From Bacteroidota bacterium (GTDB taxonomy: Bacteria; Bacteroidota; Ignavibacteria; UBA10030), in the NCBI GenBank assembly GCA_026416125.1, contig JAOAFT010000001.1:124001-188000 (forward strand): 64,000 nt of DNA, read 5' to 3'. How positions within the stretch are numbered: the first letter of the stretch is position 1; the number at the start of each line of letters is the position of its first letter. A program made the position numbers and the translations under genes. The notes beneath the pieces were generated by a model that worked only from the letters and a program-made list of their open reading frames with translations, did not search any database and was not told where the DNA came from. Below, piece by piece: positions 20,813 through 30,809 of the stretch.

Positions 20813-21388
20813 ATGGGGTACACTAACGATACGGCAAAAAACGAGATTCTGGAAGCTTCAAAACGTGTTTTTCAACGTTGGGGATTTAAAAAGACTACAA
20901 TGGACGATATTGCACGAGAATCTGGGAAAGCTAAAAGTTCGCTCTACTACTACTTCAAAAGTAAAGATGACATAATCGATGCACTACTTGATAGAGAATT
21001 TGAATCAATAATTCAAAAAGCAAGAGAAAATGCTCTCCAACAACAGACAGCCAAAGAGATGCTAAAAAAGTACATCGTTGAGTCTATCGTTGCCATGAAA
21101 AACGAAATCACTCAGTATACAATAATTTGGGATGAAATTAAGCGTGATCAAAATCTAATTACAAAATTGCGAGATAAATTTCAGTCAGTAGAAGAACAAT
21201 ACATCGAAGAAATCCTTCATATTGGTTTCAAGAATAAAGAGTTTTCATTTATTTCTGCACAGGAACTAACTACTGCTGCAAAAGCAATTACAGGGATGAT
21301 CCATGCACTTGAATTATACCTTCTTCTTGAAAATGATGACATCAAGCAGGTAGATATTGCTGCTCGTTTTATTACAAATGGTATCTAA
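20813..21388 (+). CDS. TetR/AcrR family transcriptional regulator
   Basis: KNEILEASKRVFQRWGFKKTTMDDIARESGKAKSSLYYYFKSKDDII. Confidence 0.95.
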   Translation: MGYTNDTAKNEILEASKRVFQRWGFKKTTMDDIARESGKAKSSLYYYFKSKDDIIDALLDREFESIIQKARENALQQQTAKEMLKKYIVESIVAMKNEITQYTIIWDEIKRDQNLITKLRDKFQSVEEQYIEEILHIGFKNKEFSFISAQELTTAAKAITGMIHALELYLLLENDDIKQVDIAARFITNGI

Positions 21389-21418
21389 GATTATCGTGCT
21401 CGTTGGTCGTTGTTTTTC

Positions 21419-21438
21419 TCATCAATGGTGATTGATGA
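21419..21438. repeat. Perfect inverted repeat just before the MMPL gene start
   Basis: TCATCAAT-GGTG-ATTGATGA, 3 nt upstream of ATG 21442. Confidence 0.75.
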
Positions 21439-21441
21439 CAT

Positions 21442-23742
21442 ATGAACCTTGCGAAGTTTATTATCCGTTTCCGCTTTGCTATCATTACACTCACAATTAT
21501 TTTTACCCTTATCTCAGTATATTTTTCTACACAACTCACTATAAACTCTGATTTTTCGAGTTATCTCCCTGAAAGTGATGAAGCAGTACGCGCATTAAAC
21601 TATATTAGCCATCAGTATAGTGGTAAACATATTGCAATTGTAGCAGTTAAGTCCAAAGATATATTTTTAAGGGAGACAATCGAAAAAATTCAATTTTTAA
21701 CTTCTCAATTTAAGCGCATTGATGGTGTTTCATATGTTACGAGTTTAACCAACATCATTGATATTCGAAAAAGTAACGACTTTATTGAGATTTCAAAATT
21801 GATCGATGAAAGAACTTTTCCAATTACTGATGAAAAATGTAAGGAATTGAAAGAGTATGTTCTTTCTAAAATGCTGTATCGTGGCCGTATTGTTTCTGAT
21901 GACGCATCAGTAGCACTAATAGTTTGCCGATTACGCGAAGGAAGCGATGAAATACGCATCGCCAAAGAAATCAAAAATATTATTGAGAATAATTTTAAAA
22001 ATGATTCTATATATTGTGCCGGTTATTCGTTCAATCTATTTGAAGTTAATACCATCATTGCGGATGATTTACGTACATTACTATTTATATCACTCTTAAT
22101 TATTGTTCTTGTTCTTTATGCCAGTTATAAAACAATACGTGGTGTACTCCTTCCCTTACTATCTGTCAGTATTAGTATACTCTGGACATTGGGATTTATG
22201 AGTATTTTAAAACTTCAAATATCTTTGGTCACAAATGTCATCCCGATAATACTTATAGCTGTAGGGAGCGCCTATTCAATACACGTACTAAGCAAATTTG
22301 AAGAACTATCGGAAAGCAATGACGACCGGGTTCTGCAGGTTCATAAAGTTTTAAATGAAGTCACAAAGCCAATATTTCTTGCAGCAATAACTACGATGGT
22401 TGGTTTTATATCGTTTGTTTTTGGTTCTTACTTATCTGTTATTAAAGAATTTGGTATCCTCTCTGCTGTTGGCATCTTTTTCGCGTTTGTTACTTCCCTC
22501 ACAGTTATTCCTTCTATTATTTCCTTACTTCCGATGAAATGCTCATACTCTAGTACTTCAACAACAAAGAATTCATCGCTACTGATGTATTTTGAAAACA
22601 TCGTACTTGACTTCGTAGAATTTATATCACGCAATAAAAGTACTCTTATCAAAGTAAGCATAGTAATTTCTGTTCTCTGTATTTACTTTCTTAGTACGAT
22701 TGAACGAAGCGTCGACATGACGAAGTATTTCAAAGAAGGAACAGATATTCGCATAGCATCAGAACTGATGCGCAATAAATTTAATGGTGACTTACCAATA
22801 TATTGCATCGTTCGAGGTGATATCCTCAATCCAAGAGTACTTCACGAAATAAAAAAGCTTCAAGAATTTATTAAGAGCCAACGTACTGTCTCAAATCCAT
22901 ATTCAGTTGTTGATCTTATTGAAGAGATGAACGACGTTATGGGTGAGGGTCGTACGATTCCCGATAGTAAAGATAAGGTTGAAAATCTGTGGTTTCTCCT
23001 TGAGGGAGATGAATTGGTCCGTCAAATGGTTAACTCCAGTAAGACAGAAGCTCTCATACAAGCTACAATGCCGAGCATTGATGATCCACATGAGATAGAT
23101 CTACTTAGTAAAAACATCCATTCTTTTATAACCACAAACATTGACTCATCAATCGTCACTATAACAATTACAGGCATGCCGTTCATTAACCTTCACATGG
23201 ACAAAGCCATTGTTCAAAGTCAAATCCAAAGCTTAGGCATTGCACTACTATTTGTCTTCACTTGCATGATCGTTTTACAACGATCATTTAAAGGTGGACT
23301 AATAAGCGTTATACCGATCGTCCTTACACTTCTTATCATTTTCGGTTGTATGGGTTTTTTCAATATCCCATTGAACCTAGCGACAGTACTTGTTGGTAGT
23401 ATTTCATTAGGTATTGGTATCGATTATCCGATCCATTTTATAAACCGATATCGACGAGAGTATCTCCAAACTCACAACCCGCTGTCTTCGTTAGCTATAA
23501 CACTCACAACAACAGGAAAAGCAATTTTAATAAACATTCTTACTGTTACGACAGGATTTCTCGTGTTAGTATTTAGCAATTTAGTTCCTCTTCAAAACCT
23601 AGGAATACTCATTGGTATAACGATGGTTAGTTCAGGTTTATCAACCTTAACCCTTTTACCAGCTATTTTTGTGGCAATGAAAACCTACATTTTTCTGCGT
23701 CCATTTCAAAACAAAAAAACGAACAAGGATTTAATAATGTGA
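21442..23742 (+). CDS. RND/MMPL-superfamily transporter
   Basis: 12-TM architecture with two large periplasmic loops; GSISLGIGIDYPIHFINRYRREY and GSAYSIHVLSKFEE motifs. Confidence 0.92.
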   Translation: MNLAKFIIRFRFAIITLTIIFTLISVYFSTQLTINSDFSSYLPESDEAVRALNYISHQYSGKHIAIVAVKSKDIFLRETIEKIQFLTSQFKRIDGVSYVTSLTNIIDIRKSNDFIEISKLIDERTFPITDEKCKELKEYVLSKMLYRGRIVSDDASVALIVCRLREGSDEIRIAKEIKNIIENNFKNDSIYCAGYSFNLFEVNTIIADDLRTLLFISLLIIVLVLYASYKTIRGVLLPLLSVSISILWTLGFMSILKLQISLVTNVIPIILIAVGSAYSIHVLSKFEELSESNDDRVLQVHKVLNEVTKPIFLAAITTMVGFISFVFGSYLSVIKEFGILSAVGIFFAFVTSLTVIPSIISLLPMKCSYSSTSTTKNSSLLMYFENIVLDFVEFISRNKSTLIKVSIVISVLCIYFLSTIERSVDMTKYFKEGTDIRIASELMRNKFNGDLPIYCIVRGDILNPRVLHEIKKLQEFIKSQRTVSNPYSVVDLIEEMNDVMGEGRTIPDSKDKVENLWFLLEGDELVRQMVNSSKTEALIQATMPSIDDPHEIDLLSKNIHSFITTNIDSSIVTITITGMPFINLHMDKAIVQSQIQSLGIALLFVFTCMIVLQRSFKGGLISVIPIVLTLLIIFGCMGFFNIPLNLATVLVGSISLGIGIDYPIHFINRYRREYLQTHNPLSSLAITLTTTGKAILINILTVTTGFLVLVFSNLVPLQNLGILIGITMVSSGLSTLTLLPAIFVAMKTYIFLRPFQNKKTNKDLIM

Positions 23743-23778
23743 ACTAGTACTGTTCTTTACTTTCATGGAGGATGAGTT

Positions 23779-24525
23779 ATGAAACAACACCTTATAAGTT
23801 TTATTTTAATAAGCTTACTTTATCATCCTTTTCTGTTTGGTGACAATGAGCAACTTTCAGCTCTCGACATACTATCAAAAGTCGATGAAGTAGTCAATGC
23901 ACCGCTCGATCAAGAGTTAAAAATAAAACTTATTCTTATCGATAATCGAGGAGGACAAGAAGAACGTGAAATTATTATGTACCAAAAAGGCAGTAATAAA
24001 CGTGTAGCGAAATTTTTATCACCAGCTTCTCAACGCGGTATTGGCGTACTGTCGCTCCCCAATGATGTTATGTACTTGTATTTACCAGCATTTAAGAAAA
24101 CCCGCCGTATAGCATCACATATTAAAAATACAAGGTTCGCTGGTACAGATTTTACGTATGAAGATATGGAAGCGATACGATATTCTGACCGATACACACC
24201 AGAGTTAATAAAACATGAACAAGAATTTTACACTCTCCTATTGAAACCAAAAGATGTTTCGAAAACTGAGTATTCAAAATTGATCCTCCGAGTACGAGTA
24301 GACAATTATTTTCCAATACGAATAGAATACTACGATAAGTCTGAACAACTTGTGAAAGTTCTGCGCAGAGAGAAAATTGAAAAAGTAGGTAAATACCTTG
24401 TATCGAAGGAATCAGAAATGGAAAATATCCGAGATAAACACATTTCAAAGATGTTAATCACAGAAGCTAAATTTGATACTGGATTATCTGAAGAAATATT
24501 TACTGAACGATTCCTCATGAGGTAA
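23779..24525 (+). CDS. Outer membrane lipoprotein-sorting protein (LolA-like)
   Basis: Signal peptide, MYLYLPAFKKTRRIASHIKNTRFAGTDFTYEDME. Confidence 0.85.
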   Translation: MKQHLISFILISLLYHPFLFGDNEQLSALDILSKVDEVVNAPLDQELKIKLILIDNRGGQEEREIIMYQKGSNKRVAKFLSPASQRGIGVLSLPNDVMYLYLPAFKKTRRIASHIKNTRFAGTDFTYEDMEAIRYSDRYTPELIKHEQEFYTLLLKPKDVSKTEYSKLILRVRVDNYFPIRIEYYDKSEQLVKVLRREKIEKVGKYLVSKESEMENIRDKHISKMLITEAKFDTGLSEEIFTERFLMR

Positions 24526-24536
24526 AAGGAGGTTGT

Positions 24537-25895
24537 ATGCGTAGTACTTTTTTCATTTCATTGATATGTGTTTTTTTTACACACTATGTTTTGCTCTCAC
24601 AAGACACTACTTCGTTGCAATCGATGAGAGTAGGAGGGTCTTTCCAAGGAGAGAACAGAGTCCAAATTCAAGGAAACAATGAATTAACGTGGCATGAGTA
24701 CAGACTTGCCATTACATTAGAAGGTAAACCAACCGAAAAGACTTCATTCTATAGTGACTTTTGGATACGTACACTTGGTACTCCATATCTTCATACTATC
24801 AATGAGCTATTTTCTGCTAACAATGTCAACCCTGCTGAATTACAACTTCGAGAAGCATATGTAGACTTCTATGATTTCCTTATAAGTAATCTTGATCTTC
24901 GTATAGGTCGTCAGCGGATTGCATGGGGTACTGCTGATAGACTTAATCCTACTGATAACCTCAATCCATACGATCTCGAAGACATTTGGGATTTCGGCAG
25001 ACACCTCGGTTCAGATGCTATCCAACTCACATACTATAGCGATAACTATAAATTGAATTGTGTTTTTATTCCAAGTTTCACACCTGCTGCATTACCACGA
25101 GGTTACGGAGCTACAGCTCTACTTTCATTTTCGGAACTACCTCGTGGTATTGTTCTGGATAACATCACAAATACAATACTACTTCCTAAAAAAACTTTGT
25201 GGAATAATTCACTCGCAGGCATTAGAGTGACAAGACATATTTTCGATTTCGATTTTTCACTAAGTTATGTATATGGGCGTGATTGTTTTCCACTAGTTAA
25301 AAAAACTGTCATAATCCCAACAACACAATTAAATTTCCATGCCTACAATGAACTCATCTACCCGCGCTTGAAAATTATCGGCATTGATTTCACTGGAGCA
25401 ATCATCGATCTAGGTATTTGGGGAGAAGCGGCTATTTTCTACCCTAATGAAGTATCAGCACTAAATGACTTATCTGCGGTTGGAAGTGGTGTTCAACAGT
25501 TTATCGTTCTAGAGAAAAAACCATACGTTAAGTATGTTATAGGAGCCGATTATACATTTTCTAACGGAATATATTTTAATGGCCAATATTTACATGGATT
25601 TATTCATGAACGAGGGGCTGATAACCTCGAAAATTATATTATATTCACCAGCGAATGGAAGTTACTAGAGGATAAATTAAAATTAATTCCCTTCGGCGGT
25701 GGTATTGCAATAAAAGATTTTAGATCTATTGGGAAGGCGTATGCGTTCGTTCTTGCCCCTGAAATTACCTACTATCCTGTTCAAAATGCTGAATTCTCTC
25801 TAGGTAGTCGTATAATTGATGGCAAAGGCTCTACTGTCTTTGGTAAGCTGAAGGAATATGATGAACTCTATGTAAAAGTAAAATATAGTTTCTAG
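24537..25895 (+). CDS. Predicted outer-membrane beta-barrel protein (DUF1302/porin-like)
   Basis: Signal peptide; LDLRIGRQRIAWGTADRLNPTDNLNPYDLEDIWDFGR; aromatic C-terminal end. Confidence 0.75.
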   Translation: MRSTFFISLICVFFTHYVLLSQDTTSLQSMRVGGSFQGENRVQIQGNNELTWHEYRLAITLEGKPTEKTSFYSDFWIRTLGTPYLHTINELFSANNVNPAELQLREAYVDFYDFLISNLDLRIGRQRIAWGTADRLNPTDNLNPYDLEDIWDFGRHLGSDAIQLTYYSDNYKLNCVFIPSFTPAALPRGYGATALLSFSELPRGIVLDNITNTILLPKKTLWNNSLAGIRVTRHIFDFDFSLSYVYGRDCFPLVKKTVIIPTTQLNFHAYNELIYPRLKIIGIDFTGAIIDLGIWGEAAIFYPNEVSALNDLSAVGSGVQQFIVLEKKPYVKYVIGADYTFSNGIYFNGQYLHGFIHERGADNLENYIIFTSEWKLLEDKLKLIPFGGGIAIKDFRSIGKAYAFVLAPEITYYPVQNAEFSLGSRIIDGKGSTVFGKLKEYDELYVKVKYSF

Positions 25896-26050
25896 CTTCA
25901 ATACTCCATTACAATAAAGCATTTTTCACTTCATAAAGTTTTGTACGAAATTGTAAATGTATATATAAGTAAAGATATGGTTCGTGTACCAACGGAGAAT
26001 GAAGCTTTTTTAGTTTTTAGAAACACTTCTCATAGTTGATGAAACACTTG

Positions 26051-26124
26051 TAGCGGGGGAGGGATTCGAACCCACGACCTGCGGATTATGATTCCGTCGC
26101 TCTGACCAGCTGAGCTACCCCGCC
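26051..26124 (-). tRNA. tRNA with CAU anticodon (tRNA-Met, possibly Ile2)
   Basis: GGCGGGGTAGCTCAGCTGGTCAGAGCGACGGAATCATAATCCGCAGGTCGTGGGTTCGAATCCC.. cloverleaf; CCA not encoded. Confidence 0.93.
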
Positions 26125-26224
26125 GTTGTTCACTAAATATATATTAAGTGAAAACAAAATACCTTTGAAAAAAATACATTACACCATAAGTTAAAAAATT
26201 ATTCTCACTTTTCAAATACAACAT

Positions 26225-26761
26225 TCACACACATTTAGCACTTTTTTTATTTTCAATTGAAATTGCTCCTTCTAAGCGTAATAAAAATTCTTTTGTTTTT
26301 TCACCAGCAGCATACCCACCGAGTGTTTCATCAGAAGCAATCACTCTATGACATGGAATAACTATTGGTAACGGATTTTCACCATTTGCACGACCAACAG
26401 CACGGAATGCTCTCTCATTTCCTATACGATGCGCTAGCTGTTTATAAGTAATAGTAGTACCATATGGAATATGCCGGAGTGCTTTCCACACTCTTCGTTG
26501 AAACTCTGTTCCTCGTAAATCTATTCGTGAACGAAACTTTACCAAACGCCGTTCAAAGTATCGTGTAAGTTCATCAATTATTTGTTTATTTTTCGAATAC
26601 GATTCTACAAGTTCACATCCATTCGTGTTTTCCTCAAGCCAACGAAGAAACTCTTTCTTTGATTGACCAGGTATTGATATTTTACATACTCCCTTCTCTG
26701 TTGATGCGACATAAATTGTACCTATCTTCGAAAAAAAAGAGGCATAGTATACTCTTCCCAT
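26225..26761 (-). CDS. ogt: Methylated-DNA--[protein]-cysteine S-methyltransferase
   Basis: FQRRVWKALRHIPYGTTITYKQLA..NPLPIVIPCHRVIASDETLGGYAAGEKTKEFLL (PCHRV active site). Confidence 0.96.
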   Translation of the reverse strand: MGRVYYASFFSKIGTIYVASTEKGVCKISIPGQSKKEFLRWLEENTNGCELVESYSKNKQIIDELTRYFERRLVKFRSRIDLRGTEFQRRVWKALRHIPYGTTITYKQLAHRIGNERAFRAVGRANGENPLPIVIPCHRVIASDETLGGYAAGEKTKEFLLRLEGAISIENKKSAKCV

Positions 26762-26922
26762 AGACCCCCTTCAATAATTGTGAATTGTTATTGATGATGA
26801 TACGATCACTTAACACTGCATGCCAGTAATACGTGCGTTGAAATGTTAGTAAAAATGATAGTCAAAGGCAAGAATTTATATATCCTTCATTCAAAAATAT
26901 GACTCTCCGGCTTGACACAGAA

Positions 26923-29900
26923 TTAAAAAAATGCACGAGCTTCAGCTCGGAACGTATGGATTGCTTTGCGTGCAGCCTCCATCCTTCCCTGATACTGTAA
27001 GGAGAACTGTATTGCAGCATTTATAGAGTACTCTAATGATGTATTCCATAGATAACCTTGACCGTTGGGTTTTCCTTCTGTTAATTCAAATGGTACTAAA
27101 CTATTCACTGTATTATTAACAATGGTTTCTTCTCTGATTATCTCTGTACGTAGTTGCCCGCGTGATGGAATCGAATAGAGTACGCGCACACTTTGCTCAT
27201 TCATTGATGCTTCTATCTCATATTCTCTTTGTTTATCAACACTTCTGGTAAATCCAAAGGATAATCCTACTTCAGTCTCAGTTGTAGGTCGATAAGAAAA
27301 ATCAGACTTTATATTGTCCTTGTAAATATTTCGTGTTCGCTGTGAATAAACATTAGCTTGTAATTGGTCGTGGGTATGTACAAAATCCGTTCTATTTGCT
27401 ATTTCGTTTACTAACTGCGATTCAATACGTATTGATTGCTGACTGTACTTGGTTCTTTCATTCGCTGATACATACTGCGACAATCCCCATTTTTCATGGA
27501 AACGCAGACGTACGGAAAATTCTCGCAAACCTTCAAAAATATATATGTCCTGCATAATCTGCTGAACTCCATAGAGAGTAGTAGTTGGACGCATAAAATA
27601 TTTTAACTTTAAGAGATATATATTCGAGGAAATAGGATCTATACTCTTCTCTTCTATTCTCGCATACGTTTCAGTCGTGAAATGTCGTAAGAATGACAAT
27701 AACGTATTCTGTATTCCAGTTTCGGAGAATCGAACTCTGAGTCTAAAACTCGACTTTAAGTCAGCAACAGGGTACATTTGTTCACTCGCAATCGTTGTCA
27801 TGATGTAATCACCATCAAATCGCACAGGCTGATATTCGCTCTCATCTGCAATTCCATTAGCATTAAGATCTCCACTATATGTGTAATTTCCCATTCCTTT
27901 TGGAACACGCACAAATACTCGTTCAAGTCGAGCAGAACGTTGATTTGAAAATTCATAGTAAAATGTTCCATCCAGTAATCGACGAGGATGGAGGTATGAT
28001 AGATCCATTCTTGTTACGAAAAATGTACTATTTATATTACCGCGTTTTCGAAATAATTCTGTATACTCTATCTGACGCTTTGTTACGGTTGCTTGGAGAC
28101 TAATATTATTCCAATCCTTTAAATGCCAAGTAAATGCCTGGTATAGTGCGTTGGATGCTTTGTGAAAAGCACCACTTATAGTACTATCTTCTCTCCGTAT
28201 TCTTAATTCAGAACCAAGTGTGAATGAACCACTACTCCGGTAAAGTACTGTTGGTGCTATCTCAATTAATTTGAAACTTCCTGGAAGCAGAGAATCTGTA
28301 TGAAAAAGTGTTGCAATTCGCTTTTCAGATTCAAATTGAATACCTGGAGTTATTGTATGATACGTATATTCAACTCTCCCACGGTGGCGAAACCACTGCG
28401 ATTGTGTTCGTACTAATCCCGATTGTGATGATATTGTTTCATATTTGTAATTCAGTAAAGGTAACGATGAATCTTGTATTGATACTTCGCTCTGAAATCT
28501 ATTTGACTTTTCAATATTCCTACGTTCGAGTGTTCCATAATTTATACTTCCTTGCATACCATACCGTGGTATATATGTGAATGATAACTCATTCACTATT
28601 TCATCTGCTTTTTGATTTGAAAGAATATTCCAGGTTCGGTCATATTCAACCTCCTTGAAACGTTCTGAAGCAATAAACGTTGATTGGACATACTTTCTAA
28701 TAAATGAAACATCAAATGATCCTAACGTCAGTTCAGAAACTTTAACATTTTTAGGTGAATACTGTACTTGTAAACGAAGAGCTTTACCGTTGACCGCAGA
28801 GTCAAGGTATGAAAATTTATTTTCATCATAACTTGAAGTTGCATACTCACTTTCAAAGTACACATTATCACCTAAACGGTACGATCCTTGTACATCGACT
28901 AATTGGTGAGCTTGTGGCATTGGTAAAAATTGATATGGCATATAATTTCCCTGCCCCAATCCAGCAAATCGATAATTACCTATACCGACCCGGATGTATC
29001 CAGCAGAATCCGGTGGTACTTGAGAAACTGGCGAAAAAGTAGCTGTGTAGAATGCATTAGGGTGCCCAGGAGCATAGTGTAAGATTGTGTACAATTTATT
29101 ATTGATTACTGTATCTATCAACATATATTGCCCAAGACTGTGTCCTGTTATTGAGTCAAGTCCCACAAAACGAATGCTTTTATAAGCAGCCGCATACCGG
29201 TTATTTCCACTTTCTCGGAGGAGTTTTTTTTCATACTCGTTTAATGTTATGTCCACTGGCACATTTTGGTCATCACTTTCTTTACGGAATAATACTTTCA
29301 TAGTAATTCTATTATCTAAAGCACTGCCTTTGAGTGACGTTCCCATTAAATTGCGTGTATATGCCCGCTCACTATACTCAAAGTCAACAACAATTCTTGA
29401 AGCACTAGTAATAATCCTTCGACTTGTAAAAATAATTTCCCCATTTGCATAATCTATTACATAATCATGCGTCTCTCCACGAGTCATAAGTACACCATCA
29501 ACATAAACTCGTTCACTCCCCGCAATAACAAGAATGTACTGTTCACCATTTTTTCCACGTAAACGATATGGTCCTTGTATACCATCTATTCCTGAAAATT
29601 GATTTGTAGTATATTTCCCCTTAGCTGTTCCAAGAACGACCTCAGCATCTACTTGAGTATTTGAAAACAACGGTATTTCTTGGTGCCCTCGACCATAAGC
29701 ACCTAGTATTTTTCGTTGAATCTGAGAAAATTCACCAGCTTCTTCTTTGTTCTGCTCATAGGAAATATCTCCAAGAGTAACTTCATATAATGGATGTTTT
29801 AGTTCAACAAAAACTTTATCAACTTCACGCAGTGTTTGAGTATTCCCCTCTGGCTGAAGAGGTGTATTCTCGTCCGTCAATGCAGCTACAACGTCAATAT

Positions 29901-30453
29901 CATCCGAGAGTTTTCCTGCCATCTGTAACCTGAATCCTGATGTTAAACTCATATCACGATTCGTACCAACTGTAAATCCCCGTACAATTGACCCACTTTT
30001 CGTAATACCAGGCCCAAAAATATCATCAGAGGTAGACGAAATGGGCGATACAACACTTACACTATCCTTTGATACCGTTGAATCGTAATGAAGTCTCATT
30101 GTATGTAACTGATACTCTTTTCGAACAGTTATTGGTAGTATCCGATAAAATATATGAAAAACATGTATGCTAGTACTTTCGATATACGTATTCACGTTTT
30201 TCAACCACAGTACGCCAGTATTGTAGTTTATAATATAGTCTGTCCCACGTCTAAGAATTTTTAGTGAATCTAACAGTACACATTCGCTACTTATTTTAAT
30301 ATACCGGTGAGGCAATACGATGGAATCGATTGGCATTTGTAAATAAACTTTGTAATAGTATTCATCGTTTACTTGCGTTTCACTATTTGGCTGAGCATAG
30401 ACTGAGAGATTACAGACAGCAATTATTACGATAAGATGTCGTACAACATTCAT
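26923..30453 (-). CDS. Large secreted/outer-membrane protein of unknown function
   Basis: 1176 aa, signal peptide, conserved-looking block FGPGITKSGSIVRGFTVGTNRDMSLTSGFRLQMAGKLSDDIDVVAALTDENTPLQPEGNTQTLREVDKVFVEL, beta-rich C-terminal half. Confidence 0.8.
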   Translation of the reverse strand: MNVVRHLIVIIAVCNLSVYAQPNSETQVNDEYYYKVYLQMPIDSIVLPHRYIKISSECVLLDSLKILRRGTDYIINYNTGVLWLKNVNTYIESTSIHVFHIFYRILPITVRKEYQLHTMRLHYDSTVSKDSVSVVSPISSTSDDIFGPGITKSGSIVRGFTVGTNRDMSLTSGFRLQMAGKLSDDIDVVAALTDENTPLQPEGNTQTLREVDKVFVELKHPLYEVTLGDISYEQNKEEAGEFSQIQRKILGAYGRGHQEIPLFSNTQVDAEVVLGTAKGKYTTNQFSGIDGIQGPYRLRGKNGEQYILVIAGSERVYVDGVLMTRGETHDYVIDYANGEIIFTSRRIITSASRIVVDFEYSERAYTRNLMGTSLKGSALDNRITMKVLFRKESDDQNVPVDITLNEYEKKLLRESGNNRYAAAYKSIRFVGLDSITGHSLGQYMLIDTVINNKLYTILHYAPGHPNAFYTATFSPVSQVPPDSAGYIRVGIGNYRFAGLGQGNYMPYQFLPMPQAHQLVDVQGSYRLGDNVYFESEYATSSYDENKFSYLDSAVNGKALRLQVQYSPKNVKVSELTLGSFDVSFIRKYVQSTFIASERFKEVEYDRTWNILSNQKADEIVNELSFTYIPRYGMQGSINYGTLERRNIEKSNRFQSEVSIQDSSLPLLNYKYETISSQSGLVRTQSQWFRHRGRVEYTYHTITPGIQFESEKRIATLFHTDSLLPGSFKLIEIAPTVLYRSSGSFTLGSELRIRREDSTISGAFHKASNALYQAFTWHLKDWNNISLQATVTKRQIEYTELFRKRGNINSTFFVTRMDLSYLHPRRLLDGTFYYEFSNQRSARLERVFVRVPKGMGNYTYSGDLNANGIADESEYQPVRFDGDYIMTTIASEQMYPVADLKSSFRLRVRFSETGIQNTLLSFLRHFTTETYARIEEKSIDPISSNIYLLKLKYFMRPTTTLYGVQQIMQDIYIFEGLREFSVRLRFHEKWGLSQYVSANERTKYSQQSIRIESQLVNEIANRTDFVHTHDQLQANVYSQRTRNIYKDNIKSDFSYRPTTETEVGLSFGFTRSVDKQREYEIEASMNEQSVRVLYSIPSRGQLRTEIIREETIVNNTVNSLVPFELTEGKPNGQGYLWNTSLEYSINAAIQFSLQYQGRMEAARKAIHTFRAEARAFF

Positions 30454-30558
30454 TTTATTGTTGAGGTTGAAGTGAACATTGTATCAAAAGGGAGTTATTG
30501 TCCTCAACATTGATGGAGAATACTGTACAAGAAAGAGAGCCTTGAACTGGAAGGTTTG

Positions 30559-30645
30559 TGCCGAAGGAGAGACTCGAACTCTCACACGGGGTTTAGCCGT
30601 ACTGGATTTTGAGTCCAGCGCGTCTACCAATTCCGCCACTTCGGC
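30559..30645 (-). tRNA. tRNA-Leu (CAA)
   Basis: GCCGAAGTGGCGGAATTGGTAGACGCGCTGGACTCAAAATCCAGTACGG.. with long variable arm. Confidence 0.95.
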
Positions 30646-30809
30646 TCCATTCATTCTTCTTTTGAATTTTCTTAATGTAATATACCAAGGAATTGATAGA
30701 GAAACAAGAATTTATTTTTTGCCATCGGTATTGATTTTATTCCGTTATTTCATAGATTAAACAAAACAATAACGTCAATTAAATATTGAATCTTAGGAGA
30801 GTAAAACGC

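Noticed and set aside
30479-30760. + strand 93-aa ORF (GETRTLTRGLAVLDFESSAST..)
   Set aside because: It is the antisense translation of tRNA-Leu (30559..30645), a common false ORF.
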